Made by a program: the position numbers and the translations under genes | Notes under the pieces: generated by a model | Seen by the model: only the letters and a program-made list of their open reading frames with translations | The model's database searches: none | What the model was told of the DNA's origin: nothing | NCBI RefSeq assembly: GCF_019710575.1 | Contig: NZ_JAHWFK010000034.1 | Coordinates: forward strand, 62,001-126,000 | Length of the DNA stretch: 64,000 nt | Reading direction: 5' to 3' | DNA from: Paractinoplanes polyasparticus | GTDB taxonomy: Bacteria; Actinomycetota; Actinomycetes; Mycobacteriales; Micromonosporaceae | Part shown: piece after piece, positions 49,677 through 58,311 of the stretch | Layout: each line of letters starts with the position of its first letter | How positions within the stretch are numbered: position 1 is the first letter of the stretch

Positions 49677-49743
49677 GCGGGTTGTGCCTCCTGTTCGTCG
49701 TACGCGTCATCGTCGCGTGACGAAGCGCCGCGTAGCCGAACCC

Positions 49744-50175
49744 TCAGGCGCGGGAGATCTTCTGAAGGATCTCCGACGCCCGAGCGAGCGTCTCCCGTTC
49801 CTCGGGCGCCAGAGCGGCCAGCTGGGTGGCCAGCCACTCGTTGCGCGCCTTCTCGAACTCGGCGTGCACGGCCCGTCCCTGCTCGGTGGCCGACAGGATG
49901 ACCTGCCGGCCGTCGGTCGGGTGCGGCGTCCGTGCGACCAGTCCCCGTTCCTCCAGCTTCCCGACGATCTTGGTCATCGTCGGGGGCTGGACACGTTCGA
50001 CATCGGCGAGTTCGCGCGGGGTCAGCGCGCCGGCCAGCTGGAGGCTGGTCAGCGCGGAGAGCTGGCTGAAGGTGAGATCACCGACCGGGCGGGCCTGACG
50101 GATCCGCCGGTTCAACCGCATTATCGACTCGCGCAGGGCCTTGGCCAGCTCGTCGGCTGTGCCTCGATCCGCCAT
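49744..50175 (-). CDS. MarR-family transcriptional regulator
   Basis: A 143-residue winged-helix regulator: LTFSQLSALTSLQLAGALTPRELADVERVQPPTMTKIVGKLEERGLV and the wing RTPHPTDGRQVILSATEQG. ATG 50175 was chosen by usual length; GTG 50193 or ATG 50190 would add a few residues. It heads an operon with the MFS exporter and has a palindrome just upstream, so autoregulation is expected. Confidence 0.87.
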   Translation of the reverse strand: MADRGTADELAKALRESIMRLNRRIRQARPVGDLTFSQLSALTSLQLAGALTPRELADVERVQPPTMTKIVGKLEERGLVARTPHPTDGRQVILSATEQGRAVHAEFEKARNEWLATQLAALAPEERETLARASEILQKISRA

Positions 50176-50198
50176 CACGGGCCACTCCATCACGATTC

Positions 50199-50211
50199 TT
50201 AGCTTAGCTAA
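50199..50211. promoter_or_regulatory. MarR operator TTAGC-TTA-GCTAA
   Basis: Perfect 5-bp arms with a 3-base centre, 24 bases upstream of the MarR start. A further GCTAA at 50220-50224 suggests a second half-site. Confidence 0.6.
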
Positions 50212-50251
50212 TGAGCATGGCTAACGACATTCGAACAGGTCATGACAGCGG

Positions 50252-51676
50252 TCACAGGATCCAAGCCTCCAGCGGACCCCGCAGGAAGTACAGGACAAAG
50301 AGCACGGCCACGCCGTACAGAATGGGGTGGATCTCGCGCGCCTTGCCGGTGGCGACCTTCAGCACGACATACGAGATGACGCCGGCCCCGATGCCGTTCG
50401 AGATCGAGTAGGTGAACGGCATGAGCGTGACGGTCAGGAAGGCCGGCACGGCGATGGTGTAGTCGGTCCAGTCGATCTGCCGGATCGCGGTCAGCATCAG
50501 GAAGCCGACCACCACCAGCGCGGTCGACGCCGCCTCGAACGGCACCACCGAGACCAGCGGCGTCAGGAACATCGCGAGCAGGAAGAGACCGCCGGTGACC
50601 AGGTTCGCGACACCGGTGCGGGCGCCCTCGCCGACGCCGGCCGCGCTTTCGATGTACGCGGTGTTGCTCGACACGCTGGCGGCGCCACCCGCGGCGGCGG
50701 CCACGGAGTCGACGAGCAGAATCTCCCGCGTACGCGGCGGCATGCCTCGCTCGTCGAGCAGCCCGCCCTCCTGACCGACCGCGACCATCGTGCCCATCGT
50801 GTCGAAGAAGTCGGTGATCAGCAGGCTAAAGATGAACATGAGCACGACCAGCCAGCCCGCCCGCGACCACGAGTCGAGCACGTTGAAGTGGCCGATCAGC
50901 GACAGGTCGGGGGTGCTCACGATCTTGTCGGGCAGCGTGGGCACGTTCAGCGACCAGCCCTTGGGGTGCGCGATCGCCTCGACGATGATCGCCAGCACGG
51001 TCGTGCCGAGGATGCCGATCAGGATCGCGCCGCGCACCTTGCGGACGAACAGCACCAGCGTGAAGAGCAGGCCGATCACGAAGACCGCGGCCGGCCAGGT
51101 GGCCAGCTTGCCGCCGACGCCGAGCTCGACCGGCACGGTGGTGTTCGCGGCGTCCGGCACGCGGTTCACGAACCCGGCGTCGACCAGACCGATGATCATC
51201 AGGAACAGGCCGATGCCGACCCCGATGGCCGTCTTGAGCTGGGTCGGCACGGCCCGGAAGACCAGTTCCCGCAGGCCGGTGAGCACCAGGATGGCGATCA
51301 GCACACCCTCGATGACAACCAGGCCCATCGCGTCGGCCCAGGTCATCTCCGGCGCGATCTCGTACGCCACCAGGGCGTTGACCCCCAGCCCGGCGGCCAG
51401 AGCGAGCGGGAAGCGGGCCACGACACCCATCAGGATGGTCATCACGCCGGCCACCAGCGCGGTGCCCGCGGCCAGGGCGGCGATCGGCAGCTGGGCGCCG
51501 TCCGCGTCCACCCCGTTACCGATGATCAGCGGGTTGAGCACCACGATGTAGGCCATCGTGAAGAAGGTGGCCAGGCCACCGCGGACCTCCCGGCCGAGGG
51601 ACGAGCCCCGCGCCGAGATCTCAAAGAAGCGGTCAAAACCATTCTTCGACGTACTTGTGTCGGCTGCGGTGGACAT
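50252..51676 (-). CDS. NCS2-family purine permease (AzgA-like)
   Basis: A 474-residue permease with many hydrophobic segments and the AzgA signature pieces: FEISARGSSLGREVRGGLATFFTMAYIVVLNP at the N-terminus, GLGVNALVAY, ITDFFDTMGTMVAVGQEGGLL, and SSNTAYIESAAGVGEGARTG. These match adenine/guanine/hypoxanthine:proton symporters. ATG 51676 follows GGGGAG. I do not see a purine riboswitch in its leader. Confidence 0.9.
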   Translation of the reverse strand: MSTAADTSTSKNGFDRFFEISARGSSLGREVRGGLATFFTMAYIVVLNPLIIGNGVDADGAQLPIAALAAGTALVAGVMTILMGVVARFPLALAAGLGVNALVAYEIAPEMTWADAMGLVVIEGVLIAILVLTGLRELVFRAVPTQLKTAIGVGIGLFLMIIGLVDAGFVNRVPDAANTTVPVELGVGGKLATWPAAVFVIGLLFTLVLFVRKVRGAILIGILGTTVLAIIVEAIAHPKGWSLNVPTLPDKIVSTPDLSLIGHFNVLDSWSRAGWLVVLMFIFSLLITDFFDTMGTMVAVGQEGGLLDERGMPPRTREILLVDSVAAAAGGAASVSSNTAYIESAAGVGEGARTGVANLVTGGLFLLAMFLTPLVSVVPFEAASTALVVVGFLMLTAIRQIDWTDYTIAVPAFLTVTLMPFTYSISNGIGAGVISYVVLKVATGKAREIHPILYGVAVLFVLYFLRGPLEAWIL

Positions 51677-51795
51677 GCGTGCTCCCCGGCATCATGAGGT
51701 GGGCGTCGCGGGCATGTTCTCAGCCCTCGATGACCTGCGCAAAACCGGTAAGTGTCGGCCCGGTCACAGGGGCCTACCCGTGATCGTCGCGGACC

Positions 51796-51801
51796 TATTC
51801 T
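51796..51801 (+). promoter_or_regulatory. -10 element of the DUF2530 gene (leaderless)
   Basis: TATTCT ends 6 bases before GTG 51808, which has no ribosome site. Confidence 0.5.
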
Positions 51802-51807
51802 GTCCGT

Positions 51808-52062
51808 GTGAGTGAAGCGAAGCCCCGAGTCGAGCCGCTGGACCCGCCGATGGTCCCGTTCGCCGCCGGCGGGCTGGCCGCTTTCGCCGTCGCCGCCTTG
51901 ATCGTCTGGCTGGCCGACGCTCCGGAGCGCTGGCTGCAGATCTGCATCGCCGGGTTCCTCGCGGGCATACCCGGCCTGATCACGATGATCGTGCACGACC
52001 GGCACCGCAGGCGCCGGCGTGCCCTGACTCACGGCGAGTTCAGGGTCACCAGTCAGCTGTGA
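51808..52062 (+). CDS. DUF2530 small membrane protein
   Basis: An 84-residue protein with two hydrophobic segments (MVPFAAGGLAAFAVAALIVWLA and ICIAGFLAGIPGLITMIV) and a basic RHRRRRRA stretch, as in the actinobacterial DUF2530 family. Function unknown. Its 3' end overlaps the convergent DUF3027 gene by 10 bases. In many actinobacteria the two genes are neighbours. Confidence 0.82.
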   Translation: MSEAKPRVEPLDPPMVPFAAGGLAAFAVAALIVWLADAPERWLQICIAGFLAGIPGLITMIVHDRHRRRRRALTHGEFRVTSQL

Positions 52063-52874
52063 CCGTAGTCCTCGGCCGGCTCGCTCTCTTCGACCGAGCC
52101 GTGACCGCGGCTGACCGCCACCGACTCGACCTCGCTGTCGTCGAAAACCGTCGGCAGCTCCTCGACCGGCTGCTCGGCCGAGCCCTGCAGCGCCTCGGAG
52201 TGCGCGCCGCAGCCGTGGTCGGAGCTGACCGCCCGGCCGTCGTCGGGGGCGTAGAGGTTGCCGCAGACGCCGAACATGGAGCGCAGCGACCCGGCCAGCG
52301 GCAGATAGAAGCCGCAGGTGCCGCAGCGGGCGTTGCGCGGGGCGGCGACCGAGATCGGCGCCTCGGGGCCGGCCTCGCCGTCGTACCACCGCTGGGCGGC
52401 GTCGATGCGGCCCTCGCGCGACATCACCCGTGACCGGCCGAGGCCGAGTTCCCAGCTGACCTCTTCGACCGCGGGGTCGTCGCTGAGCACGTAGCCCTGG
52501 GCGAGCCGGTCGTCGTCGGGCGCGGTCGGCATGAGGTCGCCCACGCCGAGGTCGCCGGGCTGGAGGCGCTCGTTCCAGGGCACCCAGCCGGGGGCGAGCA
52601 GCGCGTCGGGGCCGGGCAGCAGCACCGTCTCGCACACGGTGACGTGCCGGCTGCGCGGGACGCGGGTGACCGTGACGGCCCACCGCCAGCCGCGGTAGCC
52701 GGCCAGGTGGCTCTCGAAGAGGTGGGTCACGAGGCGGTCGCCCTCGGCGATGGCCTCGAGGTGCTCGCCGATGTCGGCCGGGTCCACATCGGTGATCGCG
52801 CCGCGCGCGACCCCGATCGCGTCGGCACAAACCTGGTCGAGTCGGGCGGCGCGCGTGGAGGTCCGAGTCGTCAC
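52053..52874 (-). CDS. DUF3027 family protein with zinc-binding-like cysteines
   Basis: A 273-residue soluble protein of the actinobacterial DUF3027 family. The core WVPWNERLQPGDLGVGDLMPT and the cluster CGTCGFYLPL...CGN...HGCGAHSE, with four or five Cys/His positions, suggest metal binding. GTG 52874 has no ribosome site; GACAAT lies 6 bases upstream on the minus strand, consistent with a leaderless mRNA. Function unknown. Confidence 0.82.
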   Translation of the reverse strand: MTTRTSTRAARLDQVCADAIGVARGAITDVDPADIGEHLEAIAEGDRLVTHLFESHLAGYRGWRWAVTVTRVPRSRHVTVCETVLLPGPDALLAPGWVPWNERLQPGDLGVGDLMPTAPDDDRLAQGYVLSDDPAVEEVSWELGLGRSRVMSREGRIDAAQRWYDGEAGPEAPISVAAPRNARCGTCGFYLPLAGSLRSMFGVCGNLYAPDDGRAVSSDHGCGAHSEALQGSAEQPVEELPTVFDDSEVESVAVSRGHGSVEESEPAEDYGHS

Positions 52875-52979
52875 ATATTCATTGTCCCCCACCGTGACTG
52901 AGGTTCCGCACCGACTCCCCCGGATTCTGCCGGTCACGGAACGGGACAGCGCTCGCCTGGATCAGTCAGGATGGGAGCC

Positions 52980-54992
52980 ATGCCGCTGCTTCCCTCTCTC
53001 GGACGCACCGTCGGCACCGGCGTCAAGGCGGCCCGCCTGCTGGTGCGCGGATCCGTGCGCGGCGGAGCGTGGGCAACCCGCCGCGTCGGCACGGCGCGGG
53101 CCCGGGGCGCCGCCAACGAACAGGGCATGATCCGCCTCTTCGACCTGCACGCGCTCTCCTGCGCGGGCGACACCCTGATCGCGATCGGCCTGGCCGGCAC
53201 CATCTTCTTCAACGTGCCGCTGGGTGAGGCGCGCAGCAAAGTGGCGCTCTACCTGCTGATCACGATGGTGCCGTTCGCGCTGCTGGCCCCGGTTGTGGGC
53301 CCGTTGCTCGACCATTTCCGGCACGGCCGGCGCTACGCCCTCGCGGTCACCATGCTCGGCCGCGCGTTCCTGGCCTACGTGATCTCCGATCACCTTTTCG
53401 GCTGGGGTCTCTATCCGGCGGCCTTCGGGGTGCTGGCGCTTTCCCGGGCGTACGGTGTGGCACGCTCGGCCGCCGTGCCGAGGCTCCTGCCCGAGGGTGT
53501 CGGCCTGTCCCAGGTCGGCGCCCGGGCCAGCGTCTACGGCACGTTCGCGGGCGCGGTGGTCGCCCCCGTAGGCCTGCTCGCGTTCAAATTCGGCCCGCAG
53601 TGGCCCCTGCGCGTAGCGATGATCATTTTCATCGTCGGCATGGTCGTGTCCCTCCGCCTGCCGCCGCGCGCCGACTCCGACCCGCCCGAGGCGGTGCCGC
53701 GCCCCTGGCGCACGATGCTGCGCCTGGGCCGGGGAGAAGACCGGCCGCTCTCCAGCCGGCTGGTGGTGGCCACCCTGATCGGCAGCGCCAGCCTGCGCCT
53801 GCTGTTCGGCTTCACGCTGCTCTTTCTCGCCTTCGTCATCATGGCCGACCAGCTCGACACGACGATCCTGGGCAACGACATCGGCCGCCAGGGCGCGGTC
53901 GGCCTGATCGGCGGCGCCCTGGCCGTGGGCACGTTCCTGTCCACCGCAGTGGGCACGAGACTGCGTATCCGCCGCCCGCTGGCCCTGCAATCCACCGGCC
54001 TGGCCGTCGTGGCCGCCATGGGCGTACTGGCCACGCTCTTCTACAGCCTGGCCACGGTCACCCTGCTGGCGCTGCTGGTGGCCGTCTTCAGCGGCATCGC
54101 CAAGCTGGCCGTCGACGCCAGCATCCAGGAAAGAGTGCCCGAACGCCTGCGCGCCAGCGCCTTCGCCCACTCCGAGACGGTCCTGATGATCGCCTGGGTC
54201 GTCGGCGGCGGCATCGGCATCATCCCGCTACCCGGCCGCCTCGGCGTGGCCCTGGCCGCCCTGCTGGCCGTCGTAGCCGCCGCCCGCGCCGGCTGGGTGG
54301 CCACCCGCCTGCACAACGAGCGCCTGAGCGGGCGGGTCGACGATCCCGCTCCCGACCGCGAGCCCGCCCACGCCACAGCCACCTCACCCGGCGCCACCTC
54401 ACCCGGCGCCGCCTCGCCCGGCGCCACCTCACCCGGCGCCACCTCACCCGGCGCCGAAGAGCCCGCCCCCCGATGGACAGGCCCCGGATCGTCGAGCAGT
54501 CCCAACCCAGCCGACCCGTGGCCGGACGCGCCGACCGTGCCCACCCACACCCGCGCCAACAACACGCCGCCCCGCCGCACGCCACCCGCCCAGCCCCGCG
54601 GCGACCGAGCGGACAGCGAACACACAGCTCGAAACCGCACTTTCGAAGAAGGCGGGCGCTCGTCAGACCGCGCAGTCCATAGGGAAGACGATCGAGCCGC
54701 CGGCGGTAGCGGCCGCCCGGTGGGCGACGGTCCGCCCACTCGCGTCGACCCCAGCGAGCCCAAAAAGGGCTGGTTCGGCCGCCGCAAAGACAAGCGAGCA
54801 GCCTCCGACCCCTCGCCACGCCCCACCGAACCACCGAACCGCGCCCCCGAGCCGCCACCCCGCGCTTACGAGCCGCCGGCCTCGCCCACGCCGGATGCCG
54901 CGCTGGCCCCACCGGGCTTTCACGTTTACCGCCCGACCTCTGCCGACAGCCCCACCAACGGCAGCTCCAGTGCCGACGACCAGGACCGCTGA
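52980..54992 (+). CDS. MFS transporter with long disordered C-terminal tail
   Basis: A 670-residue protein. The first 440 residues are a 12-helix MFS-like transporter (IRLFDLHALSCAGDTLIAIGLAGTIFF, GPLLDHFRHGRRYALAVTM, SGIAKLAVDASIQERVPERLRASAFAHSET). The last 230 are polar and Pro/Ser/Arg-rich, with five 5-residue TSPGA repeats and a basic KKGWFGRRKDKRA patch. Actinobacterial homologues carry similar tails. ATG 52980 lies 7 bases after CAGGAT and may be leaderless; ATG 52971 adds three residues. Substrate unknown. Confidence 0.82.
   Translation: MPLLPSLGRTVGTGVKAARLLVRGSVRGGAWATRRVGTARARGAANEQGMIRLFDLHALSCAGDTLIAIGLAGTIFFNVPLGEARSKVALYLLITMVPFALLAPVVGPLLDHFRHGRRYALAVTMLGRAFLAYVISDHLFGWGLYPAAFGVLALSRAYGVARSAAVPRLLPEGVGLSQVGARASVYGTFAGAVVAPVGLLAFKFGPQWPLRVAMIIFIVGMVVSLRLPPRADSDPPEAVPRPWRTMLRLGRGEDRPLSSRLVVATLIGSASLRLLFGFTLLFLAFVIMADQLDTTILGNDIGRQGAVGLIGGALAVGTFLSTAVGTRLRIRRPLALQSTGLAVVAAMGVLATLFYSLATVTLLALLVAVFSGIAKLAVDASIQERVPERLRASAFAHSETVLMIAWVVGGGIGIIPLPGRLGVALAALLAVVAAARAGWVATRLHNERLSGRVDDPAPDREPAHATATSPGATSPGAASPGATSPGATSPGAEEPAPRWTGPGSSSSPNPADPWPDAPTVPTHTRANNTPPRRTPPAQPRGDRADSEHTARNRTFEEGGRSSDRAVHREDDRAAGGSGRPVGDGPPTRVDPSEPKKGWFGRRKDKRAASDPSPRPTEPPNRAPEPPPRAYEPPASPTPDAALAPPGFHVYRPTSADSPTNGSSSADDQDR
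54381..54455 (+). repeat. Five tandem 15-bp repeats in the transporter tail
   Basis: ACCTCACCCGGCGCC is repeated five times without spacer (the third copy has two changes), encoding TSPGA/ASPGA. The number of copies could vary between strains without breaking the frame. Confidence 0.9.
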
Positions 54993-55047
54993 CGCCGCAC
55001 CCACCTCGGACTCCACCGACGTCCAGGCGCCCGAACGTGCCGGAGCG

Positions 55048-55906
55048 TTATCCACAATTCAGCGTTGTCCACAGGCGCTTCGGCGAAGATCCGCAAAACT
55101 CGCCACAATGACGCCGTGGCCGGGGGCCCCCGGGAGGGTGGGCTCTGCGTTGGCCGAGCTCGGCTGCGACTGACTGGAGCCTCGGGCCAGGCTAGGGCGC
55201 AGGCCACGGGCTCAGCACGGGGTGCGCTCGACGTTGAGCGCGGATATTGATCGCCGGTCGAGGAGCGAGGAACCAACTTATGACTTTGCCTCTGCTGGTG
55301 GTCACGGCTGTGGCAGCTGAGGCGGAAGCCGTGCGGCAAGGCGCCGACCTGGCTCACATCGTCGTCGAGCCGGTCGGTGTGGGCCCCGCCGCGGCCGCCG
55401 CCGGCACCGCGCGCCTGCTGGCCACCGGCCGCTACTGCGCCGTCGTCTCAGCCGGGATCGCCGGCGGTTTCCCGGGCCGCGCCCCCGTCGGCTCCATCGT
55501 GCTGGGCGCCCGCAGCATCGCCGCCGACCTGGGCGCCGAGACGCCCGACGGCTTCCTCCCGGTCGACGAGCTCGGCTTCGGCACCAGCGTGCTCCCCTGC
55601 GACCCCGCTTTCCTGAAGGCCCTGACCGCCGAGCTGCCCGAGGCGATCGTCGGCGATGTCGTGACCCTCAGCACGGTCACCGGCACAAAACGGACCGCCG
55701 ACCGCCTGGCCGAGAGTTATCCACAGGCGGTGGCCGAGGCCATGGAGGGTTACGGGGTCGCGGTTGCCGCCGCCGGTCTGCCCTTCGCCGAGCTGCGCGC
55801 CATCTCCAACCCGGTCGGACCGCGGGATCGGGCCGCCTGGCGCCTCCGGGAGGCGTTCGCCGCGTTGTCCACAGCTTCGGGCCGGTTGTGGACAGCCTGT
55901 GGATAA
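55048..55906. other. Cluster of six DnaA-box-like 9-mers across mqnB
   Basis: TTATCCACA at 55048-55056 and 55717-55725 and, on the minus strand, 55898-55906; TTGTCCACA at 55065-55073 and 55865-55873; CTGTCCACA on the minus strand at 55887-55895. These are consensus or near-consensus DnaA boxes. Two lie in the otherwise featureless gap 54993-55279, the others inside mqnB; the last box contains its stop codon. No dnaA or dnaN gene is present. Confidence 0.7.
55280..55906 (+). CDS. mqnB: Futalosine hydrolase
   Basis: A 208-residue nucleosidase that splits futalosine to dehypoxanthine futalosine and hypoxanthine in the alternative menaquinone pathway. LVVTAVAAEAEAVR, VVEPVGVGPAAAAAGTARLL, VSAGIAGGFPGRAPVGSIVLG, MEGYGVAVAAAGLPFAELRAISNPVGPRD (last part of the PNP/UDP phosphorylase fold with the catalytic MEG motif) identify it. 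ATG 55280 follows GAGCGAGGAACC. The next gene on the strand is mqnD. The coding sequence contains four DnaA-box-like sites. Confidence 0.92.
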   Translation: MTLPLLVVTAVAAEAEAVRQGADLAHIVVEPVGVGPAAAAAGTARLLATGRYCAVVSAGIAGGFPGRAPVGSIVLGARSIAADLGAETPDGFLPVDELGFGTSVLPCDPAFLKALTAELPEAIVGDVVTLSTVTGTKRTADRLAESYPQAVAEAMEGYGVAVAAAGLPFAELRAISNPVGPRDRAAWRLREAFAALSTASGRLWTACG

Positions 55907-55977
55907 CCTCACCGTGTGGGATGAGCGACACCCGTCGTGACCGGTGAGGGCCGCGGGACACGTCTAGCGTGGACCCC

Positions 55978-56790
55978 GTGGCGCTCTCACTCGCGGTCTC
56001 CCCGTGTCCCAATGACACGTTCGTCTTCCACGCTCTGGTGCACGGGCTCATCCCGGGCACACCCGAGGTCAATCTGACCTTCGCCGACGTCGACGTGACG
56101 AACACGGCGGCCGAGCGGGGCGAGTTCGATCTGGTCAAGGTGAGTTACGCGGCTCTGCCCTGGCTGCTCGACGACTACGAGCTGCTGCCCACCGGCGGCG
56201 CCCTGGGCCGCGGCTGCGGTCCGCTGGTGCTGGCCCGCGAGCCCGGCGTCGACCTCGCCGGCAAGACGGTGGCCGTGCCGGGCGACCGTACGACGGCCTA
56301 TCTGCTGTTCCGCCTCTGGTCGGCCGACCGCGCGCCGGGCCGCATCGAGGTCGTCCCGTTCCACCAGATCATGCCCGGGGTGGCCGAGGGCCGGTTCGAC
56401 GCCGGCCTGGTCATCCACGAGGCCCGCTTCACCTATCAGCGCTACGGCCTCACCGCGCTGGCCGACCTGGGCGAGTGGTGGGAATCCGACACCGGCCTGC
56501 CCATCCCGCTCGGCGCCATCCTGGCCCGCAAGGGCGCTGTCGACCCGGCCCGGGCCACCGAGTGGATCCGCAACTCGGTGAGCATGGCGTGGGCCAACCC
56601 CGACGCGAGCCGCGAGTTCGTGCTGGCCAACGCGCAAGAGATGGAGCCCGAGGTCGTCCAGCAGCACATCGACCTCTACGTCAACGAGTTCACCCTGGAA
56701 CTGGGCCGAGACGGACTCGCCGCCGCCGACGCCCTGTTACAGCGCGCAGCGGCGGCGAACTTGGCGCCGTCAGTGAAGCCCTTTATCTAG
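55978..56790 (+). CDS. mqnD: 1,4-dihydroxy-6-naphthoate synthase
   Basis: A 270-residue periplasmic-binding-fold enzyme of the futalosine pathway that cleaves cyclic dehypoxanthine futalosine to 1,4-dihydroxy-6-naphthoate. LAVSPCPNDTFVFHALVHG, VKVSYAALPWLLDDYELLPTGGALGRGCGPLVL and VIHEARFTYQRYGLTALADLGEWWE are family blocks. GTG 55978 is preferred to GTG 55969, because TAGCGT (55965-55970) would then be a -10 seven bases upstream and the N-terminus fits the family. Its stop overlaps the convergent cold-shock gene in CTAG. Confidence 0.92.
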   Translation: MALSLAVSPCPNDTFVFHALVHGLIPGTPEVNLTFADVDVTNTAAERGEFDLVKVSYAALPWLLDDYELLPTGGALGRGCGPLVLAREPGVDLAGKTVAVPGDRTTAYLLFRLWSADRAPGRIEVVPFHQIMPGVAEGRFDAGLVIHEARFTYQRYGLTALADLGEWWESDTGLPIPLGAILARKGAVDPARATEWIRNSVSMAWANPDASREFVLANAQEMEPEVVQQHIDLYVNEFTLELGRDGLAAADALLQRAAAANLAPSVKPFI

Positions 56791-57173
56791 ACTTCGAACT
56801 CTTTCGCGACCGCGTGGACGAGCTGCGCGATCTTCTGAGCGACCCGCTTGTCGGGGTAGCGGCCGCGGCTCAAGCCGGGCTGCACCTGCGACTCGAGCAA
56901 CTTGATCATGTCTTCGACCATGCTGTGCAGCTCTTCGGCGGGCCGGCGTCGCAGCTCGGACAGCGACGGCGGGGCGTCGATGAGCTTCACGCCCATCGCC
57001 TGCGCGCCCTTGCGGCTGTCGACCACGCCGAACTCGATGCGCTGACCTGTCTTCAGCTCGGCCACCCCGGCCGGCAGCGCGCCCTTGGGCAGGAACACGT
57101 CGCCGCCCTCATCGCTGGTGACGAACCCGAATCCCTTCGCCGCGTCGTACCACTTCACTCGACCCGTGGGCAC
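56787..57173 (-). CDS. Cold-shock-domain protein with C-terminal helical extension
   Basis: The first 65 residues form a cold-shock domain with RNP1-like KGFGFVTSD and RNP2-like DVFLPKGAL (an unusual Leu-Pro where Csp proteins have Val-His). A helical extension of about 60 residues follows, absent from ordinary CspA proteins of about 67 residues. GTG 57173 follows GAGG. An RNA or ssDNA chaperone role is inferred; the extension is shared by a group of actinobacterial homologues as far as I recall. Confidence 0.87.
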   Translation of the reverse strand: MPTGRVKWYDAAKGFGFVTSDEGGDVFLPKGALPAGVAELKTGQRIEFGVVDSRKGAQAMGVKLIDAPPSLSELRRRPAEELHSMVEDMIKLLESQVQPGLSRGRYPDKRVAQKIAQLVHAVAKEFEV

Positions 57174-57304
57174 CGCTGACCTCAACTTCACTGGTGAGAA
57201 TTATTCGGGCGGTGGAAACCGGGGCGCCAACCTACGGCAGTCCGCCGGTCAAGGCAGGCCCCGAACAACCCTCGAATGGAAACAACCGCTTACCGCAAGG
57301 CTAC

Positions 57305-57928
57305 TTAAGCCGTGGGCCCGGACCCAACTGCAATCTCGCGGAGCAGACCCGGCAGACCGGTGAGATCTTTCAACACGTACGCGGCCCCGGCGGCCCGGAG
57401 TTCGTCCGGCGGGCACGGTCCGGTGGCGACGCCGATGCCCGGCACCCCGGCCGTGCGCGCGGCCACCATGTCGGCGACGTGATCCCCGACGTACCAGCCG
57501 ACGCCGTGCTTGGTGATCGCCGTCGCCTTGCCCTCGGCGAAGAGGTCACCAGCCACCTCGTCGGCGACGATGCCCAGGTGGTCGAGGTGCAGCCGGGCGA
57601 GCCGGCCCAGCTTCGATGTGACGACCACAACACGGAGTCCAAGCTCACGCACGGCGGCGAGCGCCTCGGCAGCGCCGGGCATCGGCACGGTCGGGGCGAT
57701 CGCGTACTCGGCGTAGAGCGCCCGGTAGGTGGTCACCGTCTGCTCGATCTGCTCGGCCGGGAACCAGTGGCGGAGCTCGGTGCGCAGCGGCGGCCCCAGG
57801 CGGCTGACCGCGAGGTCGGCGTCCACGAAGACGCCGGTCTCAGCGGTCAGCGCCTGGTAGGCGGCGCGAATACCCGGCCGGGAGTCGATCAGGGTCATGT
57901 CCAGGTCGAACCCGACCGCTTGCGTCAT
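57305..57928 (-). CDS. HAD-family phosphatase (phosphoglycolate phosphatase-like)
   Basis: A 207-residue HAD hydrolase: GFDLDMTLIDSRPGI (nucleophile Asp and acid Asp), VVVTSKLGR (motif II), GKATAIT (Lys) and YVGDHVADMVAARTAGV (motif IV). Met in place of Gly in DLDMTL is a known variation. Relatives include Gph and PpaX; the substrate is not determined. ATG 57928 gives the usual N-terminus MTQAVGFD; frames upstream look non-coding. Confidence 0.85.
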   Translation of the reverse strand: MTQAVGFDLDMTLIDSRPGIRAAYQALTAETGVFVDADLAVSRLGPPLRTELRHWFPAEQIEQTVTTYRALYAEYAIAPTVPMPGAAEALAAVRELGLRVVVVTSKLGRLARLHLDHLGIVADEVAGDLFAEGKATAITKHGVGWYVGDHVADMVAARTAGVPGIGVATGPCPPDELRAAGAAYVLKDLTGLPGLLREIAVGSGPTA

Positions 57929-58015
57929 GACCGACTGCACCGAGCGGCACCCCAGCACACCGCAGCACGGCCTCGCAGGCGAGGGCCGGGAGGGCATGAC
58001 ATCTGCGGGCTCAGC

Positions 58016-58219
58016 TCACGCGGGGGTCGACGGGATGTAGTGCAGCTGCTCGACCGGGAGCGGGAAGGTCTGGTCGTCACCGAACGGCGACGGCGCCGCG
58101 GCCCGGTCGGAGACGATCTCGGACACGTTGAAGTGATCTTCGGGCCCGCGCGGGTGCGTCTGGCGGTCGGCGGCGCCGCCCTTGACGGCGGTACCCGGCA
58201 GAGTGTTCTTCGCGGCCAC
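58016..58219 (-). CDS. Small conserved actinobacterial protein
   Basis: A 67-residue soluble protein starting at GTG 58219 behind GAAGGGG. It is polar, with FNVSEIVSDRAAAPSPFGDDQTFPLPVEQLHYIPSTP as the C-terminal half. Homologues occur beside the helicase locus in related genera as I recall; no domain or function is known. Confidence 0.6.
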   Translation of the reverse strand: MAAKNTLPGTAVKGGAADRQTHPRGPEDHFNVSEIVSDRAAAPSPFGDDQTFPLPVEQLHYIPSTPA

Positions 58220-58311
58220 GGATGTCCCCTTCAGTGTCCCGGTTCAAGATCTTGGCGCCGGCCGGAGCCGGGCACTCCAATATCGTCCCACGGTCGCTAG
58301 CGTTGAACACG

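Noticed and set aside
50211..51808. A purine riboswitch upstream of the NCS2 permease
   Set aside because: The 51677-51800 leader lacks the conserved three-way junction motifs.
54993..55279. A chromosomal origin of replication at the DnaA boxes
   Set aside because: Only two boxes lie in non-coding DNA and no dnaA, dnaN or other origin-flanking gene is present; a titration or regulatory site is more plausible.
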